Assembly (NCBI GenBank): GCA_032718475.1
Contig: JAUCBJ010001431.1
Coordinates: 1-64,000, forward strand
Direction: 5' to 3'
DNA length: 64,000 nt
Origin: Nemertoderma westbladi
Lineage: Eukaryota; Xenacoelomorpha; Nemertodermatida; Nemertodermatidae
Part shown: positions 10,600-22,344 of the stretch, in pieces
Layout: every line of letters starts with the position of its first letter
Position numbering within the stretch: position 1 is the first letter of the stretch
Made by a program: the position numbers and the translations under genes
Notes under the pieces: generated by a model
Seen by the model: the letters and a program-made list of their open reading frames with translations, nothing else
Database searches by the model: none
Told to the model about the DNA's origin: nothing

Positions 10600-11410
10600 G
10601 CACATTGCATGCATGATACCATGAACACCCATTTTTAGCTTTTGTTAGCAAGTCGCCCCCCCCCCCCCCCCTAATTTTTTTTAAAATTTCACTCAAATGC
10701 TACGAAATTTGGTATGATGTTAGTTGAACAAGCCATTAAAAACCGTATATTTGGCAATATTTAGAGGCCTCAGTTGAATTTTTTTATCGTCTTTAGAATG
10801 TAATCCAGATATTATTAGAACCACCTTCATCTGCAGATTCCGAATCTGAAAACAGTTTTAAATTCCAGAAAAAATTGCCAAAGATATTATCAAAATACTA
10901 AGGTGTAAGTTTCGAGGCGAAAATCGATATAACTCTTTAATGTTTTTTGTCTTTATTCTTGAATACTGTATTACTTATTATTTAGCTGCGCCTTTAAAAC
11001 TCTCCATCTTGTTTCATCATTACGGATATTCTAGAATTGAGTATAAAAACATGAGAACTACACGATTTACGTGTCTAAATCTAAATGTATAAATTCGATA
11101 ATATCTCCGGAAGTTGATGGTAAAATTGAAAACGGTTTTCAGATTCGGAATCTGCAGATGAAGGCGGGGAAGACTGATGAAATACAGCCGACGGAGGTAG
11201 ATAAATACAGTATTCCAAATAGACGATTTTTAACGGCTTGTATCGAAATAGCTCAGAATTTGAAAATCCGGCCAGACCGGCAGTAAGAAAGGTTGTCGAA
11301 CTATCATCACACCAAATTTCTTAGCATATGATTGAAATTTGTAGAAATTAGGTGAGGGGGCTCCGACTTGCTAAAAATGGTTGTTGTATTTAGGGAGATG
11401 GTGTATATTA
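10600..11410. repeat. 800-bp imperfect palindrome
   Basis: 10600-10895 is inverted at about 11085-11410. Shared blocks include catctgcagattccgaatct (10830 and its complement near 11140), agaaatttggt/gctacgaaatttggt, and the catttttagc...caagtc edge next to a C-run at 10657-10672. A spacer of about 190 bp lies between the arms. A short ORF at 11071-11286 lies in the right arm and spacer and has no recognisable domain. Likely a non-autonomous palindromic transposon relic. Confidence 0.65.
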
Positions 11411-12230
11411 TAACACTAGTATGTGAATTATTCATCCATAAGCTAAGTGTTCTAGAACTTGGTGTATTTATAATTAAATGTTTGTGTGGGAGCCATCTGG
11501 AGCTACGAACGCACTGACTGCACTATGATTTATATTACCGGTATCTTGTATCCTAGTGTTTCAAGTAATGTTGTAAATTAATAAGAGTAAGATTTTCATT
11601 AGTTGCTATGAAACAGAACCAACAAAACTCTGGAATATTTAATGTTTTGGTTATATTTATAGTTTTATTTACATTAATGTATTGGCTACAATATAGGCCT
11701 ACTAATTATTATTAATTACTAAATACTTAATTCCAGTGGTGCTAAAATGATTCCAAAAACTGTGACACACCACAGCTGCGGCGAGTGGTAGCGACGGGCG
11801 GCCGCTGCAGCCCACTGCCCTTTTAGAACTTGCTCTATATTTTGAACAGCGAGCGGCTTTGTGAGTTATTCACAAATAAAAAAAATTAGATCTGATTACA
11901 TGAAGGGAAGGTGTGGTGTTTACCGGAATTTTACCAGCTATATTTGATATATATATTGGTACTAGTGTGTTATAGGTACACCCACCCCCCCCCCTCAAAA
12001 TTGTTATTATACTGTAGCACATTTTGCCAACTTATTTTGGAAATGTCCTAAACATTGTCATATATTTAATAATTTATGTAATAAAATATTCTAGAACAAA
12101 TATTCTTTGTTCTAGAGTCAATTTTTAAAAAACTTTAAATTATATTTTTCATTAGTGATGTTGTACTTTATATCAAGGTAATTATATTTTGTTGATCTAA
12201 CATCACCAATAACCAACTAATTGTTCATCC
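11411..12230. other. No gene seen
   Basis: AT-rich sequence with a short GC-rich patch (11768-11822), a C-run at 11983-11995 and an attctttgttctagag palindrome area at 12090-12120. Nothing coding. Confidence 0.4.
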
Positions 12231-12888
12231 GTTGCTATGCAATACACTTGTTGCTATGGAAAATGACTACTGACCATTGCCAACTTTTGTCTGTCTATCA
12301 CCTATATTGCATAGTAAGCATGACATAAACATTTTCTACTGATTTCAGTTAACTGCGATATGGTTGCTATGGACTATACCTTGTTGCTATGGTGAAAGAC
12401 CCCCTGTTGCTATGGTGTGGTCCCTAGGTATATCATATAATTCTAATAATCACTGTAGGTCTATATACAAATTTTCAACAAAAACCATCCGACACTTCGC
12501 CCGTTGCCACTGTATGTACATGAATACGCATCTGTTGCCATGGAAACGGAATTCAGAGTCTTCCTAACTTCGCACATGTCTGTCTACCAACTACCCAGGC
12601 ATACTGTAATCTTTCAACCGACATACAATGAGACAACGCATTGACATTTTGGATGCAAGTTATATTTGTTTTAACAAAGATTTTGTAATTATTTTGAAGC
12701 AACCTTACTAAATTAGCTTGAGGCGTTGCCATTGGCAACCTATCACACTTACTTTGGGACCCCTGACAATTTTTACCGTGTCTAAAGCGGTCTATTTACT
12801 GATAAAAGACAACCATTTACAACCGCGGTGAGGAATGCCTATTATAAGTTAAGTGCTTCTATTCATACAGTGTAGCCTCCATGGCAAC
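12231..12888. promoter_or_regulatory. Periodic X-box (RFX-like) motif array
   Basis: X-box-like sites fall at 12231 (gttgctatgcaa), 12383 (gttgctatggtg), 12534-12547 (gttgccatggaaac), 12725-12739 (gttgccattggcaac, a perfect inverted repeat) and 12875-12888 (cctccatggcaac). Spacing is 152, 151, 191 and 150 bp. RFX factors bind GTNRCC-N0-3-RGYAAC, which the third and fourth sites match exactly. A similar array precedes the second FReD gene at 42.9-43.9 kb. It may simply be a satellite-like repeat carrying this word. Confidence 0.5.
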
Positions 12889-13609
12889 AGAGATATACAA
12901 CGCAAAATTATAAATGCAAAAAATTATGAAAAATAGCTAAAATGTGGAATTTTTTCAGAAAATCCTTAATAACTCGACTCCATGTTAATGAAATTCGGAG
13001 ATATTTAGTGCATTCGAAAGCTAAGAGTATTATCTATCTTTATATGTAAAGAACTCGTCATAAAACCTACGGGAAGTTACATTTTAATAAGATCGTGTTT
13101 TTGTGTGAATGGTGATGTTGTATTCGATATCAAGGTAATAATTATATTTTGTAGATCATTATATTTTCTGTAGCTAAGATTTATGATTACATGTTGTAAA
13201 AATGACTGAATTGAGTTTAGAGGAATTAATAAGTCTTATACAGTAAAAGTATTCTATGTAATTAATTTTCTGAATATATGACCTCAATACAGTGAAATCC
13301 TTCTTATAAACAAATTCTACAAAAATTAAAAAAAAAAATATTTTTTATATTTTTTAAAAATATTCTTGAACAAAAATTATTTGTTCTAGAACTTTTATAT
13401 TCTAGTTCTAATTAGCGAAGATGTTTTAGAACATTATTCAAAACTAAAAATAGTACATTAATATTTTTATTATTTTTTTTAAATTGTTCTATACTTGTTC
13501 TAGAACATTTATTAATTTTTTATAAATTAGATAACATGTTCTGGAACATGTTCGTAAAAAGAAATAGCCTAAACTAGCTAGTAAAATTTATTTATTTTTT
13601 ATTTAAATA
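12889..13609. other. AT-rich spacer with ttctagaa palindromes
   Basis: Very AT-rich. Several gttctagaac-like palindromes occur between 13370 and 13560 (for example acatgttctggaacatgt near 13532). No coding potential is seen. Confidence 0.4.
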
Positions 13610-14526
13610 ACACCATATTGGTACAAAATTTATTATTTTTGTGATCGATTATAGTGCATGATTAAATGGCGTTTCCAAATTAGGGGGACCTATTGAAATT
13701 ATTATTACTATGTTATGCAAGAAATTTCAGCCAGGGGCAAATCCTTGGAGATCTGTGGATTGTACTACTGTAGGCCTAAATCGAACCTTAAGTTCGTATT
13801 CTAGACGATTTCCAAATCCTGGACCGCGGTTTCACTGGTGTCCTCGCCTTCCCTTAACTTTCGGGTACTCGAGCACACCATGCTTAGAGTGAATGCTTTT
13901 ATGTCAAAGTTTACTGTCAAAATTTGGTCTTCTGGGAGTTAACAAAAACACATACACGAGTAGCATTCTGCTTCCTTTTGTGTAAGGTGCATGCTTGGCT
14001 GGATTTCCTCGACCTGTGGAACCAGTGGAGTAGGTGGTGTTACCATCACCCCATCATCATTATGATTATCTAATGGCATACGTAGGACATAGTTAACCTC
14101 AACTATAAATGAACAGTATCACACTGGTGGTGGACCCTTAAAATTGAGTGCGGGGTCACGTAGTCGACCAGTGGGGTGCCATTTCACATCCCGGGCGTAA
14201 GGTCACATTTACATAAATAATAATAAAATATAATAAATGTGATGCCTTTGAATAGTCACATAATATTTACTTATTTACTACATACATACAGTGTGTGTAT
14301 GTAGATACCGGTTTGACTTAAACTTTCTGTTCCGCGTAGAGTCTTAGAGTACAACCCCAATGAAAATTTGGCGCTTTTTAAATAATTAAATATTATTTAT
14401 ATTATTACTACCATAGACGCATAGGGAACTCCAGCCCGAATAACACACCACCCACCCGATTGTCAATAGGGTTAAGCCAAATATAACTTTCCTGAATATT
14501 ACTTTTCTTTCGGGTTTATTATTGTT

Positions 14527-16250
14527 ATGGCAACGGATACATCATCTATTGGTAGTGATGAAGTCTTCTTTGATATTCATAAATGTAATGAACACTTTTG
14601 TCCTCCGGAAATACCCAAACCTGGTACCAAAGTCAACAGATTCCGAGCCCTCGACATGGCGTGGAATAGGCCACCAAAATGGAGACCCTCGATGTTCAAA
14701 AGGAACTTCGATTATGAAGTAAATCCAAATCCTCCAGAAGAAGAGAAAAGTTCGATAGACATTAAAAGTTATTTAGATAAGAAAACGACTAAAGGCAAGA
14801 AAAGGGCTGATAGACGAAGGTTAATCGGGAATATTTGGAGACGAAAACGGCGAGTAATTATTGGAATTCTTATAGGCCTATTAGTCGCGGGGATATCTGG
14901 TGTAATAACTTGGTTAATTTGGAAAGAACTTCAACCCAATATGGTGAACGCTATTCCTATAAACTCAACTATTACTAGTTTTTCTACAACATCCACCACC
15001 GAACCGCCATCACCACCTCAACGTAACAATACCACCAGTGTCCCTATAGATATAACAGAAGTTGAAAACGCCACTGAATGGAATGGGATATCATCAACAC
15101 CCCCACCCACCACTACAGCACCTCCACCAACCACTACAACCCCCCCACCCACCACTACAACCCCCCCACCCACCACAACTACCGAGGCACCATTCCCATG
15201 TGCCGGTAATGGCGTTTCTAATAAACCTGTTTCTTTTTTCAACAACAACGTGATCTGCGACGATGGTGATCTTATAATACAGTTTCGAGATAAGTCATCT
15301 TCCACTGATTTCAATAAAGATTGGGCGTCTTATGAAAAAGGTTTTGGTGACATGGATGGAAATGGTTACTGGCTCGGGTTAGAAACAACTAATCGAATAA
15401 CAACAGAATGGGAATGTGATCTACAGATTGAATTAATGGTATTACTCCCACCCCCCTCCCTCCACCATTTATACAAAAAAACTTTCGATTTTCACACCTA
15501 AAATTCAAATGTATTCATAATTTTATATAATACTAGATATTAATAGAGGCCTATGATCCCGTAGGATTTTATATCATAGTTATATTATTTTAAAAATCAC
15601 AATCAATCCTTTTAACAATCGAACCGGAAATCGATCGCAAGTGAAAAAATATTAGTTTATTGTTTTGGTTAGAAAACATAGTCACTGTAACCGCCCACTT
15701 TCCCTTATTGTTTAATATTTCAAACCCTCTACACACATACTGTAGTTGGTTTTTGTGGTCATTAAAAATTTTATTATTATATTATTATTATTAATTTTAT
15801 TTTTACATTATTTAAAAAGCAAGAAAAAATATAAAAAAAGATGTTAAATAAAGGGGGGAGGGCAGCAGGTCAAGTAATACCGAATTAACAATTAAGAATG
15901 TTGGGGGTCAAACCGGAGCCGCATTATATAAGAATGTAAGAATAGGATCAGGAGAAAATAATTACACGTTTAGTTACGGAGAATTTAAAGAAAGTACGAT
16001 TGACTTGTATAATAAAATGGACGCAGCTAATGGGTCGCAGTTCTCTACTAAAGATAAAGATCATGATGATTACGACGATACCTCGTTGGCTAAACTTCGG
16101 TCCGGCGGCTGGTGGCATACCGTGAAGTCTCCGACGAACCTCAATGGGGAATATCGGTCTACTGATAATAATAGGAGGGGAGTCTTTTGGGGCAATGTTG
16201 GAGGAAATTATGTAGAATGGTCGAGGATAAAAATTCTTAACTGCAATTAA
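14527..16250 (+). CDS. Type II membrane protein with fibrinogen-related domain (copy A)
   Basis: Two exons are proposed, 14527-15438 and 15897-16250, joined by a phase-0 GT-AG intron, giving 421 residues. The ATG at 14527 is followed by a cytoplasmic part of about 115 residues with a basic stretch (KKRADRRR, RRKRR), one hydrophobic segment (VIIGILIGLLVAGISGVITW), then a Thr/Pro-rich mucin-like stalk. The C-terminal domain is fibrinogen-related: FNKDWASYEKGFGDMDG, WLGLETTNRIT, then in exon 2 FSTKDKDHDDYDD (the usual calcium site) and GGWWHTV...NLNGEY. Such proteins are secreted or surface lectin-like recognition molecules. The cysteines usually found around GGWW and before NLNG are absent, so the second disulfide is missing. 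The acceptor lacks a strong pyrimidine tract, so splicing is inferred from conserved frame, homology and the second copy. Confidence 0.8.
15097..15186 (+). repeat. Thr/Pro stalk minisatellite, short allele
   Basis: About four units of a 21-bp repeat (core ccacccaccactacaaccc) encode PPPTTTT. The paralogue at 45.3-45.6 kb carries about thirteen. Confidence 0.9.
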
Positions 16251-16362
16251 CAATTAACATCCGTCTAAACCTTACGATTTCTTTGAATAATATTTATTAC
16301 GTAACTTATATTATTAGCTTGTTATTTATTTATTGTCATTATAACATTTTATTGTAAAGTTG

Positions 16363-17199
16363 AGCAGAAAGAAACCATAAATAAGATCGCAACCTGGCTT
16401 TAAGTGTATTTATAAAGTACATCGTCCGTCTCCCAACTAAATTCAATTTTGTCTGTCTGTCTGAAATTGGTTTTCGGAAATCTAAGTAGAAAAGGGAAAG
16501 ACAGGTCCAGATATGATCCACCAGGATCCACCTAATCTAATTACTGTATAACCGGAAACGCTAGGTAAGCCTATATTCCACAACAGTACGGGATTATTGA
16601 TAAAATATATATAATATATAAGGTTCATAATATTATATCATAATATATTCATATTATTTGGTTCATTTTTGATCGGAGGCTGGTTTCTACACCACCAACC
16701 AATAAGTAATAGAACACAGCCTACAGTATGTTAACCAGTAACGATAACTAAAATACAGCTTATAATAGAGCATAAACAATGAACTCATTTCTAAGCAAGG
16801 TTGGTACAGAGGGTATTACAATAGTTGTCACACTTTACTCCCAGTTATCTTCTAGTTATCCCCCATGGTAAAAAAACTAGTTCTATGGGTCACCTGGCAA
16901 CCCAGTTATCCACCCATGGGAAGATAACTATTAGTTCTATGGGTAACATGGCAACCATTATTACATCAGGCCGCAGTTTCCAGAAACTCTTCTGTAGATA
17001 CAGTACCGGTATCAGCAATATTAGTGCTAGTTTCAGTTTGCATACCAGTATACCGGTATTGCCAGACGAGCAGACAATAGGCACCAACCTTTTTCGTTAA
17101 CAAAGGTTGTATAAAAATTTACAAAAGTTATATGTTCGCTTTAATCGGTTTGCATACCATCAGTTTTGCTCACTAATATGCTACTAGCTACTACAGTAA
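16363..17199. other. No gene; short internal duplications
   Basis: AT-rich sequence. 16845-16960 holds two related copies of a block with cccagttatc, ttctatggg and ggcaacc, including X-box-like half sites. Tgccggtat/taccggtat words recur near 17000-17060 and 17400. Confidence 0.4.
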
Positions 17200-17893
17200 A
17201 GGCCGGTTTTGGCAACTTTTAGAGCAACCCAGGTTGCCATAATCAAATTAAATTATTAGATGAAATCTGTTTTTTGGGAAGAATTCCATGGTTGTTTATT
17301 GTTCACCCCCACTTTTTTGTATTCTTATATCTATGCCATGTCTGACTGAGCTATACCTTTATTGTTGTTTTATATTCACTTATTATTATGGAATATAGTA
17401 CCGGTACTGGTATACCGGTACATACACTAGGCTACCCAGGCACATTTACCATATGCACATGTTTGTTTAAAAATTTTGAATAATTCCTATACGTTCCGAA
17501 ATTGCGAACCACTATTGAGGTGTCGATGCTTCCTTGATATATTCGGGTTACAAACACTTCCATCAATGTAAATGACACCTGTAGTAGCGAGTTCATTGTA
17601 GAGGGCCTATATAATTTGTATAGAATTTACGATTATGATAATGTAAAATCGCGCGACAGAGGGAATCCGAAATGTTACATAATTATTGGGAGGCTGTGTA
17701 ATATTGTAATAATTGCCTAGTTTCTAAAGAGATAACTATTTTACATTAAATACTCGACGTTGCTCAAAAAGTTGCCGGACAAGTTGCTGGTAAAATTTCC
17801 ACTTTTAAACTGCGAATAAATTAAGTTGCTCCAAAAAAGTTACTGGTTGCCGACAAAGTTACTCAAAATGTTGCCACGTTTAAACCGACCTTA
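17200..17893. mobile_element. Putative non-autonomous DNA transposon
   Basis: The left end aaggccggttttggcaactt is matched by the inverted right end (complement of gttgccacgtttaaaccgacctt). The inside carries repeated aagttgctc/aagttgcc words close to the right end. No transposase is visible. Boundaries are approximate. Confidence 0.45.
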
Positions 17894-18422
17894 ATGGCTG
17901 ACATGCAGTTATCAGAATGTACCCACAATGATTGCTCGTTTGTTGTTTTGGTTATTGTTGATAGTCAAGCATAAAACATAATTAAAACTGTGGTGTCATG
18001 CGAGCTCGGTGAGAGTGCGGTGCGGTGACAGGGCTGTGAAAATTCAATGCCGGTCACTCACAGCGTTTTGTTTTTGGATACAACGTTTCGAGAACGTGGC
18101 AGGGAAATTTTTAGTAATATCACAATTTTTGAATAAAATAACCCGCTATACCGCCACACCCTTTCCTTATGCCTTACTTAAGTTAGGTTTGGATTATACA
18201 AATTTATATATTAATTATTATTCGAAGATCACCGTAAAACCAGTACAATTGCTTTACAATTAGTTATCTTCTACGGATAAATAACTAATGTAAATGTTTA
18301 TTATATTGTACCCCCAAAATTTCCATGCCCCATTTTTATTCTTAGTCCCCCAAACAAAACCCTTTTAGAAATGTTGGGTTGGCAGAACCTATCCCGTGTG
18401 GAGATCGGGTGACAACATATTT
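17894..18422. other. No gene seen
   Basis: One 84-codon ORF (18009-18263) has no recognisable features and I do not call it. A ttagttatcttctacggataaataactaa palindrome lies near 18260-18288. Confidence 0.4.
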
Positions 18423-18552
18423 ATCACCCAGTTATTTAGTTATTTTACAAGTTATTTATCCTCGGGGAGTTAACGAAACCCTCGGCTTCGCCTCGTGTTT
18501 GTTAACTGCCCTCGGATAAATAACTCGTAAAATAACTAAATAACTGGGTGAT
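18423..18552. repeat. 130-bp hairpin, 52-bp arms
   Basis: The arms 18423-18474 and 18501-18552 (beginning atcacccagttatttagtta) are reverse complements with about five mismatches, around a 26-bp loop that itself contains ctcggcttcgcctcg. It lies just upstream of BEL element B and may belong to its missing 5' LTR or be a separate small foldback. Confidence 0.9.
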
Positions 18553-18916
18553 TTTTCGTTTCGGTGACGTTTTCTCAATCGCAATCTTGCATTTAAGAAA
18601 GGACTCCTTCTCCACTCCCAATATCCAGTGACTGGCCGGAATCCCGTGGTCTGAAAATTCCGCCTCCAGCATCGACGTTTTTCCCCCATGGTGTCAGGAA
18701 TAATGGCAACAAAATTGAGAATAAGACGCGGCCAACTTCAACTGGTGGAAGTTGGGAATTCTACAGTACTCTTTAAACTCTCTCCGTGCTTACCCAGCAC
18801 CCACTACGAGGAAACTCTGGTATTTGATTTAAGACAAAGCCATGGTTCAATCAATTTACAAACTAAAACTAAAACTCGTAGTCGGCAGATCATAAATAGA
18901 GAGTCGTTAACAGGGA

Positions 18917-19108
18917 ATGGAAGTATCGATCACACCTATTGATATAATCCAAGTCGAGCCAGGAATCTGGCACGTTGAAGTCGAAGTACAAGGAACGAAT
19001 GTTGGACGATTCAGGATTACCGTTTGGGTAGTCCAGGCTGAATACGAGACCTACAAAGAACTATTTTACGATATCGCATATCTAGCAATCTATGAGGCGC
19101 TAGAATGA
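18917..19108 (+). CDS. Small ORF overlapping gag start (BEL B)
   Basis: A 63-codon ORF with its own ATG ends in an ATGA overlap with the gag start at 19105. The product is acidic and beta-rich in appearance (IIQVEPGIWHVEVEVQGTNV) and matches no family I know. Another ORF (18688-18942) overlaps it. The stop-start coupling suggests either reinitiation into gag or an ancestral N-terminal gag extension. Confidence 0.35.
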   Translation: MEVSITPIDIIQVEPGIWHVEVEVQGTNVGRFRITVWVVQAEYETYKELFYDIAYLAIYEALE

Positions 19109-21664
19109 CGACGAATAACGTCTCCGACACCGATGAAATGGACCCCCACACAGACTCAGAAACCGACGAGACACAGAATGTGTATAACATGGCCCGTCGA
19201 CTGGGCGCTCTCAAAGGCGGAGTGACTCGAGCATATCACCGCATTGAGAAACAACTAAAGGGAGCCGAGACCCCCCTCAGCGATATACAGTCTCAACTAC
19301 AGAATATCCGAAGTATCTTACAACGATATGAATGGATGATACAGGCATATCAGGAACTCATTCCCGCAACCGATCTGGGAAACTACCCCAGACTGGAAGA
19401 ACACGTTGCACATCTGGACGAGTTCCGCAAGCAACATCGGAGAACCCTCAGCCTCGTAAGAGGCTACGAGGAACAGTACTATAAAAGAACTGAAAGGGCG
19501 GATGCAAAATCGGTACGGACCTCCGGAACCAGGACCGTGGTTCAGCGAAAAATAACTGGGTCCTCGAGGCACCAGCACTCCAGCGCTAGGAGTGAGATAT
19601 CTGGTTCAGCGCACAGTTCTCAAGGGGGTCAACCACTCCAAGATCAGCTACGAGAACAGAGGGCATTGGCCATTAAAGCTCGAATGGAAGACAAATATGT
19701 CCAACTGCAGATTGAACAGGATGTACTGGCGGAGGAAAGACATAAACAGGAGGCAGAACTACAGGCCGAACGACAAAAGCAAGAGGCCGAAATACAGGCC
19801 GAAAAACGTAAACAAGAGGCCGAAAGGAATAAACAACAGGCTGAACTATGTAAATGAGAGGCCGAACAACAGGCCGAAATACGTAAACAAGAGGCCAAAA
19901 GGAATAAACAAGAGGCTGAACAACAGGCCGAACTACGTAAACGAGAGGCCGAACAACAGGCCAAAATACGTAAACAAGAGGCCGAAATGCATAAACAGAA
20001 CACCATGGCCCAAGCGATTCTTATTCACAAGAAGAATGCGGATATTGCTAAACACGCAGACTACGAAGCTGCACTCATAGAACGGGACCTCCAAATATAC
20101 GAAGACTGGGAAAGGGGTATAGAACAGGACTATGAACCAATTCCGGTCCCGGAGTTAGAAAAGTCATTTACACCACCGGCTGCGGAACCCCTAAAACCCG
20201 AATTCCCACCAACCATACGGTCCACGTTATCGGCACAAGCACCGGTATTCCATCCCCCACCGGTTACGCTTAAGAATGAGGAACCCTATTTCCCACCCAA
20301 TCCTACGGCACCGAGCGTTCCCCAGTACGAGCCTGAAAAGGACTCGGAACGGGACGCCACCCCTCGATCCAATAATCCGTTCACGTCCACACCGAAAATC
20401 CATAACCGCGTCATCATTAAAACCCCACCTCTCATCGACCCATCATGCATGGGAGAGAGTGTTAGTAATTACAATCCTCCTAGTCATTACAGTTCGGACG
20501 ACGTCGGCATCATCCAAGCCTTGGAGAACCGCCTGGCTATGCCCAAGATGGAGATCCGCACCTTCGAGGGAGACCCCGTTGATTACCTTGGATTTAAGAA
20601 ACGGTTCTTCACTCAGATCGGATCAACGGATATAACGGACGCACAAAAACTGGTATATTTATCTCAATACCTGGGTGACAAACCACGTCGAATCGTTAAA
20701 TGTTTCGAAGGAGGATCTCATGAAGCATACCACGACGCATGGAAAACTCTAGATAAAAGATATGGAAACATCGGAACTATAATTAATAAGACGCTTGAAA
20801 AACTGATACAGGACGCTGGATCCCTAGGGGACCCACAGAATATCCAAGAGTTCTCAGACTCTATGAAAGATGCCTACTACACTTTAAAACCATTGAACAA
20901 GGAGGAACAAGTAAACAACATCCTAAACCTCCGACAGATTGCCCGGAAGTTCCCCGGGTGGCTGCAAAGCAAATGGGCGTATAAATGCGTCGATCTCTGA
21001 CGCAGACACCCGGATTGGGATCCCAGTTTCCTCGAAATGTCGGCATTCTTAGATGATATCTCCGAAGCCATGAATGACTCAATGTTCTCCAAACAAAGTC
21101 TCTCCAAGTTAGACGGAATAGAGAACAACTCTAGGAGCAGGGCACCCACTCCGAAACCGAGATTCCACCCCCCCGCCGGTGAGTACGATGGCCATCACCA
21201 TGGCCGAAGATTCCGACGACGAGGACTATGAGGAACCGACATCAGCCGAGGAATGGGCATGTTATCTAGCGAATTGGGCACCCGAAAGGGAAGGCACCAC
21301 AACCCCCCTTCTATGTCTCTTCTGCGGGGAGAAACACAAGGTGGAATTCTGCAGAAAGTTCCAGTTTGCTGAACTTGTTCCATGCTTCGAGGCAATAATG
21401 AAACACCGAGGATGCATCCGGTGTCTCGGAACAGGTCACTACGTCCGGGATTGTGACCAAAGGTCGTGCTGTGCAGTCTGTAATGACCTATGCCATCACA
21501 CACTCCTCCACATCCCTGCCAATTTCGACTTCACCACCCTGCCGTTCCGGATCGTTCCGGATCCAAACGGAGAGGAGAAACGAATCACATCTTCAAGGGT
21601 ACACAGACGATTCAGCGGCAGGAAACCAATCCGCTTAAGACCACCGCCGATGTATCACATGTGA
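19105..21664 (+). pseudogene. BEL B gag
   Basis: This is the structural protein of the element, packaging RNA. ATG at 19105. An N-terminal helical region is followed by a long coiled coil of KQEAEQQAE-type repeats (about 19720-20000), interrupted by a TGA at 19855-19857 in the same frame. A DUF1759-like capsid domain follows (IRTFEGDPVDYLGFKKRF, about 20560-20620), with another TGA at 20998-21000. The frame shifts near 21180, and three Cys-rich knuckles follow at 21300-21510 (CLFCGEKHKVEFC, CIRCLGTGHYVRDC, CCAVCNDLCHHTLLH). The two stops and the shift make it inactive. Confidence 0.85.
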
Positions 21665-22344
21665 CCAGTATATCAGCTACGGTCAATTTAATAAACCGCC
21701 GTTATATGGTCTTCGCCAAAGTAATCCCAGTAAGAATCCAAGGGTTCGGAAAATCCCTAACAACACTCGCGTTCCTTGACAACGGGTCGGACGGAACCAT
21801 CATCGACCGGGATTTCCTCGAACAACTAGGCCTAGACTACGAACCTTGCAAGCGGCCCATACAGACTATAACCAACCATAAAGAAGTGGAGTCCGGGGAG
21901 GTACAACTCAAGATGGAAGGAGTTATGAAGGGTTACGAGACGGTCAAACTGACGATCAAAAACGCTCTGGTACACACCGATCTCCGAGTGCGGTTCCGAC
22001 AATCATCTGAATACGCACCCCTCATACAGTTAGACTGGGAAGATGTAGATCTACGATGCCTGCCGTTGGACGTGAACCGAATTACTCTATTAATCGGACT
22101 TGACACACCGGAATTACATATACCAACCGGAGACATCGCCCGATCCGTAAAGCCGGACGACGGTTTTTATGCGGAGCGCACCATCATGGGATGGACACTC
22201 TGCGGCATCAAAGAGGAGACTACCGACACACATATCTCCCTAAATGTCAGATCAAAGAGAACGCAACATCTGTGGGTTACTGTTCAGCAACCGACCTGGA
22301 CGAGGATTTATTCCTGGAAACCTAAAAAACCCAGCAGGAGATGA
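21490..22344 (+). pseudogene. BEL B aspartic protease region
   Basis: DUF1758-like retropepsin that would cleave the polyprotein. The active-site box reads FLDNGSDGTII (about 21770), DNGS in place of the usual D-S/T-G. The second signature is ITLLIGLDTPELHI (about 22080-22120), and a TIMGWTLCG end (about 22180) is typical of the BEL protease-RT linker. It is entered by a frame change from the zinc knuckles and ends at a TGA at 22342-22344, in front of the RT. Confidence 0.8.

Larger units (their letters stand above)
13610..16362 (+). repeat. Direct duplication, copy A (FReD gene)
   Basis: Starting at acaccatattggtacaaaat this segment matches 43976-46818 in the same orientation, with high identity through promoter, both exons, intron and 3' flank. 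The ends are sharp: upstream sequences differ immediately, and downstream the copies part after attataacattttattgtaaag. The copies lie about 30 kb apart. Confidence 0.9.

Noticed and set aside
13365-13560. Heat-shock-element-like ttctagaa clusters
   Set aside because: They occur in extremely AT-rich DNA without a nearby gene start, and also elsewhere in the window (12116, 34545); likely repeat-derived.
13710-13892. 60-codon ORF conserved in both FReD duplicates (44076-44351 in copy B, 91 codons)
   Set aside because: Conservation is explained by the recent duplication of the whole segment. The two copies end differently because of one base change, and there is no domain or codon signal.
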